Below are positions 5,119 to 6,679 of a stretch of DNA of 6,679 bases, piece by piece; within the stretch, counting starts at the first letter, position 1; every line of letters begins with the position of its first letter. The position numbers were made by a program, and so were the translations under genes. The stretch comes from Thermodesulfobacteriota bacterium (GTDB lineage Bacteria > Desulfobacterota_D > UBA1144 > Nemesobacterales > UBA2774), in contig JBCCIH010000141.1 in NCBI GenBank assembly GCA_039028315.1, positions 1-6,679 of the forward strand. Direction: 5' to 3'. The notes beneath the pieces were generated by a model. That model did not search any database and was not told the DNA's origin. It worked only from the letters and a program-made list of their open reading frames with translations.

Positions 5119-5146
5119 TTGTGATTATGGTATTAATTACTATATT
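5119..5146 (+). promoter_or_regulatory. weak candidate promoter for the cytochrome gene
   Basis: TTGTGA (5119-5124), 16 bases, then TATATT (5141-5146) lies 64 bases before the ATG at 5210. The -35 matches 4 of 6 consensus bases and the -10 matches 5 of 6. The surrounding 5079-5209 gap is AT-rich with no convincing terminator; ATACCA and TGGTAT could pair only across a long loop. Confidence 0.3.
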
Positions 5147-5196
5147 AGCTGTATAGGGCGATTGAAATCAGATTGTTAGAATGTTCTGTAATCAAC

Positions 5197-5204
5197 AAGG
5201 AGGT
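5197..5204 (+). promoter_or_regulatory. full-consensus Shine-Dalgarno AAGGAGGT
   Basis: AAGGAGGT, complementary to the usual 16S rRNA 3' end, lies 5 bases before ATG 5210. An ATG at 5205 opens only ATG-TTA-TGA, whose stop overlaps the true start, so 5210 is the start. Confidence 0.7.
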
Positions 5205-5209
5205 ATGTT

Positions 5210-5800
5210 ATGAGGAATGTATACTCAGAATTACCTTTTTCTTGTTTGTTTGGAATCTTGATTGTTTCACTTCTTGCAATTGGCTGCAATCATAAAACCA
5301 AGACTGAGGCTACCTACAATCCTGAACGACTGGAGATTGGTGAGGCGATAGTTGAGGGATGGAACTGCAGCTTTTGCCACTCACCTCAAATCCAGGGACC
5401 GGATGGAAAACCTATGGCAGATCCCAAAAGATTTATGTCCGGGCATCCTGCAGGCAATGAAGTCCCCTCATTTAGCGATATGGCTATCACGTCACATGAG
5501 TGGATGGAGTTTGTAGATAATCTAGAAACTACAGTATGGGCAACGGATAACCAGATTGTATTCTCCGCCAATTTAACTCCTGATGATGACACAGGTATAG
5601 GCACATGGACAGAGACCGAGTTTGTTGAAACAATAAAACAAGGACAGCACCGAGGAATAGAGCGGCGCATTAAAGCTCCAATGCCATGGAGGGAGCTTGG
5701 AGAGCTAGGTAATGAAGAGCTTCTCTCTGTTTATGAATATCTAATGAATTTGGAACCTGTGGATAACAAAGTTCCTCCTTCAATTGTTTTGTTTAGGTGA
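5210..5800 (+). CDS. lipoprotein cytochrome c (class I type, single CXXCH)
   Basis: This gene encodes 196 residues. Residues 10-25 are a hydrophobic export signal ending LLAIG-C26, a lipobox-like site (Ala at -3 is less usual than Leu), so the mature protein is probably lipid-anchored outside the cytoplasm. C53-S-F-C56-H57 is the covalent haem c site. M158 in the APMPW segment is the likely distal ligand. The stretch SANLTPDDDTGIGTW (119-133) followed by TETEFVETIKQGQH and a final helix (NEELLSVYEYLMNLEPV) is characteristic of cytochrome c domains that accept electrons from membrane-bound dehydrogenases. It likely passes electrons in the periplasm; the partner is not in the window. It is convergent with the next gene, with 9 bases between them. 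Family assignment is strong; the specific pathway is unknown. Confidence 0.9.
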   Translation: MRNVYSELPFSCLFGILIVSLLAIGCNHKTKTEATYNPERLEIGEAIVEGWNCSFCHSPQIQGPDGKPMADPKRFMSGHPAGNEVPSFSDMAITSHEWMEFVDNLETTVWATDNQIVFSANLTPDDDTGIGTWTETEFVETIKQGQHRGIERRIKAPMPWRELGELGNEELLSVYEYLMNLEPVDNKVPPSIVLFR

Positions 5801-5809
5801 TTAGACTAA

Positions 5810-6463
5810 TTAGTGTCCGTATCCAGAGGGTTTTATATTAGCAATCGGCTCAGCTGGCATACATGAGAATTCATCTGATGATACTTTTTTCATAGTATTA
5901 AGATCAGCGCTCATTCTCTCAACATATAAAACTTGTTTTCCTTGAGCCTCCCACTCTTGAGCCTGAGGGCACGGGATCTTATCTCTAACAGATTTTCTCT
6001 TTGCTTTTAGAGTCTTAAAATAGTTCAGATCTCCGCTGCTAATCTCAGGTTGTGCGTACGTGTCTAGGAAAACAAGGCTTTTGTTTTGAACATTTATTGC
6101 AATTAACCGTTTAAAATTTCTTCCGGTCCACTGATCTAGAAAAATTAAATCCTCATATTTTCCTATGAATTTATTAACCCCTCCATATTCCCCGACACCA
6201 ACAAAATAGCTTGCTTGTCTGGGGCTCATCTTGCATGGATCGGCTTTGGAGCTAGGGCTGAATATATATATGTTACTGCCGTCAAAATCACCAGCGGCCT
6301 GGGTATAAATTAAATAATCATCATATAAATAAGCTTTATCAGAATCTGAGCACTCTATTACTTTTGCCTTATCGCTTCCGGGGATAAGCGTTTGTGCTTG
6401 GGATTGCATTCCAATTGCTGCGAATACGGCAGCAGATAATATTGATATAATGATTACTTTCAT
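5810..6463 (-). CDS. secreted periplasmic protein with four cysteines, unknown function
   Basis: This gene encodes 217 residues. It starts with a classic signal peptide: K2, a hydrophobic core at 3-17 (VIIISILSAAVFAAI), and likely cleavage after S21-Q22-A23. The mature part is beta-strand-rich with aromatic repeats (AYLYDDYLIYTQAAGDFDG, SNIYIFSP, YEDLIFLDQW, RLIAINVQNKSLVFLDTY) that resemble blades of a small propeller-like or beta-sandwich fold. It contains C38, C77, C165 and C201, probably two disulfides. No catalytic motif is seen. There is no good Shine-Dalgarno before the ATG, but the signal peptide fixes the start region, and a sigma70-type promoter lies 47 bases upstream. It is transcribed alone, facing the cytochrome gene. 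The family is not recognised. Confidence 0.8.
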   Translation of the reverse strand: MKVIIISILSAAVFAAIGMQSQAQTLIPGSDKAKVIECSDSDKAYLYDDYLIYTQAAGDFDGSNIYIFSPSSKADPCKMSPRQASYFVGVGEYGGVNKFIGKYEDLIFLDQWTGRNFKRLIAINVQNKSLVFLDTYAQPEISSGDLNYFKTLKAKRKSVRDKIPCPQAQEWEAQGKQVLYVERMSADLNTMKKVSSDEFSCMPAEPIANIKPSGYGH

Positions 6464-6509
6464 ACTAAAAAAGATACATTGAGATCTGGTCCTATCAAGG
6501 AGCTAGTTC

Positions 6510-6538
6510 ACTATAGACAAAATAATACTGACCCTCAA
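6510..6538 (-). promoter_or_regulatory. sigma70-type promoter of the secreted-protein gene
   Basis: Read on the minus strand: TTGAGG (6533-6538), exactly 17 bases, then TATAGT (6510-6515). Transcription would start around 6503 and give a leader of about 40 bases to the ATG at 6463-6461. This is the best promoter in the window. Confidence 0.6.
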
Positions 6539-6595
6539 ACTGACGGTTAAGAAGCGATAGTAATCATACGATTTATTCTGTGTCAAAAAATTAAT

Positions 6596-6619
6596 TTAAA
6601 AACGCCACTATCAACCGGC
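6596..6619 (-). terminator. weak possible terminator after the HU-type gene
   Basis: On the minus strand, directly after the stop codon, GCCG-8 nt-TGGC (6604-6619) can form 4 pairs (one G-U), followed by G and a run of five Ts. The stem is short, so this is tentative. Confidence 0.3.
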
Positions 6620-6679
6620 TTAACCGATCTCAGATTCAACACCTTTGGAGGCTTTGAACTTAAGAACATTTTTAGCAGG
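6620..6679 (-). CDS. C-terminal end of an HU-family DNA-binding protein (partial)
   Basis: Only the last 19 codons and the TAA stop are inside the window; the gene runs in from the right edge. The residues PAKNVLKFKASKGVESEIG match the well-known tail of HU/IHF proteins (typically ..IPAKNVVKFKAGKALKE..), the strand and final helix after the DNA-binding arm. HU bends and compacts DNA as a dimer. It is a core chromosomal gene in most bacteria, which supports the right end being host chromosome rather than mobile element. The fragment is short, but the motif is distinctive. Confidence 0.75.
   Translation of the reverse strand, partial: PAKNVLKFKASKGVESEIG

Noticed and set aside
5386..5670. minus-strand 94-codon frame inside the cytochrome gene
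   Set aside because: It is antisense to a well-supported CXXCH cytochrome; no independent coding evidence.

Overview
The window looks like bacterial DNA of moderate-to-low GC from a Gram-negative (diderm), respiring organism. The support is a lipoprotein c-type cytochrome with a CXXCH haem site, a secreted four-cysteine protein, and the C-terminal end of an HU-type nucleoid protein, all at the right end. I cannot assign a phylum. Clear Shine-Dalgarno sequences precede most genes, and one start is GTG. I see no tRNA, rRNA, CRISPR array, insertion sequence, integrase or transposase.

Layout. Positions 78-5078 form a rightward run of small, mostly unrecognised genes that reads as accessory DNA (a plasmid, phage-satellite or integrated replicon module). 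In order: a small protein with two tandem helix-turn-helix-like units (78-536); a pair of 15-nt perfect or near-perfect hairpins just before a strong ribosome binding site; a small single-pass membrane protein (588-842); a 354-base gene-free stretch (843-1196) with three consecutive stem-loops (866-1013) and a second pair of 15-nt hairpins (1105-1158); a small OB-fold-like protein (1197-1634); and a 338-residue winged-helix protein built like a phage or plasmid replication initiator (1648-2664). Inside the initiator gene, in its linker, lies a cluster of dyads and a direct repeat that could be the replication origin, as in lambda O. A 286-residue unknown protein follows, starting 116 bases inside the initiator gene, then a 74-residue unknown protein (GTG start).

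After a 207-base gap with a TATAAT box and three short dyads come an 89-residue unknown protein (3864-4133), a 243-base leader with another hairpin pair, and a 233-residue protein with a CxxC...HxxxC zinc-knuckle-like head (4377-5078).

From about 5080 the content changes to ordinary chromosomal-type genes: a cytochrome c lipoprotein (5210-5800), a convergent secreted protein (5810-6463, minus strand) with a good sigma70-type promoter at 6510-6538, and the last 19 codons of an HU-family gene running in from the right on the minus strand (6620-6679).

Working model (inference): the left part is a small self-replicating or formerly self-replicating module consisting of a regulator, an OB-fold nucleic-acid-binding candidate, an initiator with an internal origin, and accessory unknowns. 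Several of its translation start regions carry tandem mini-hairpins. The right part is host core genome.
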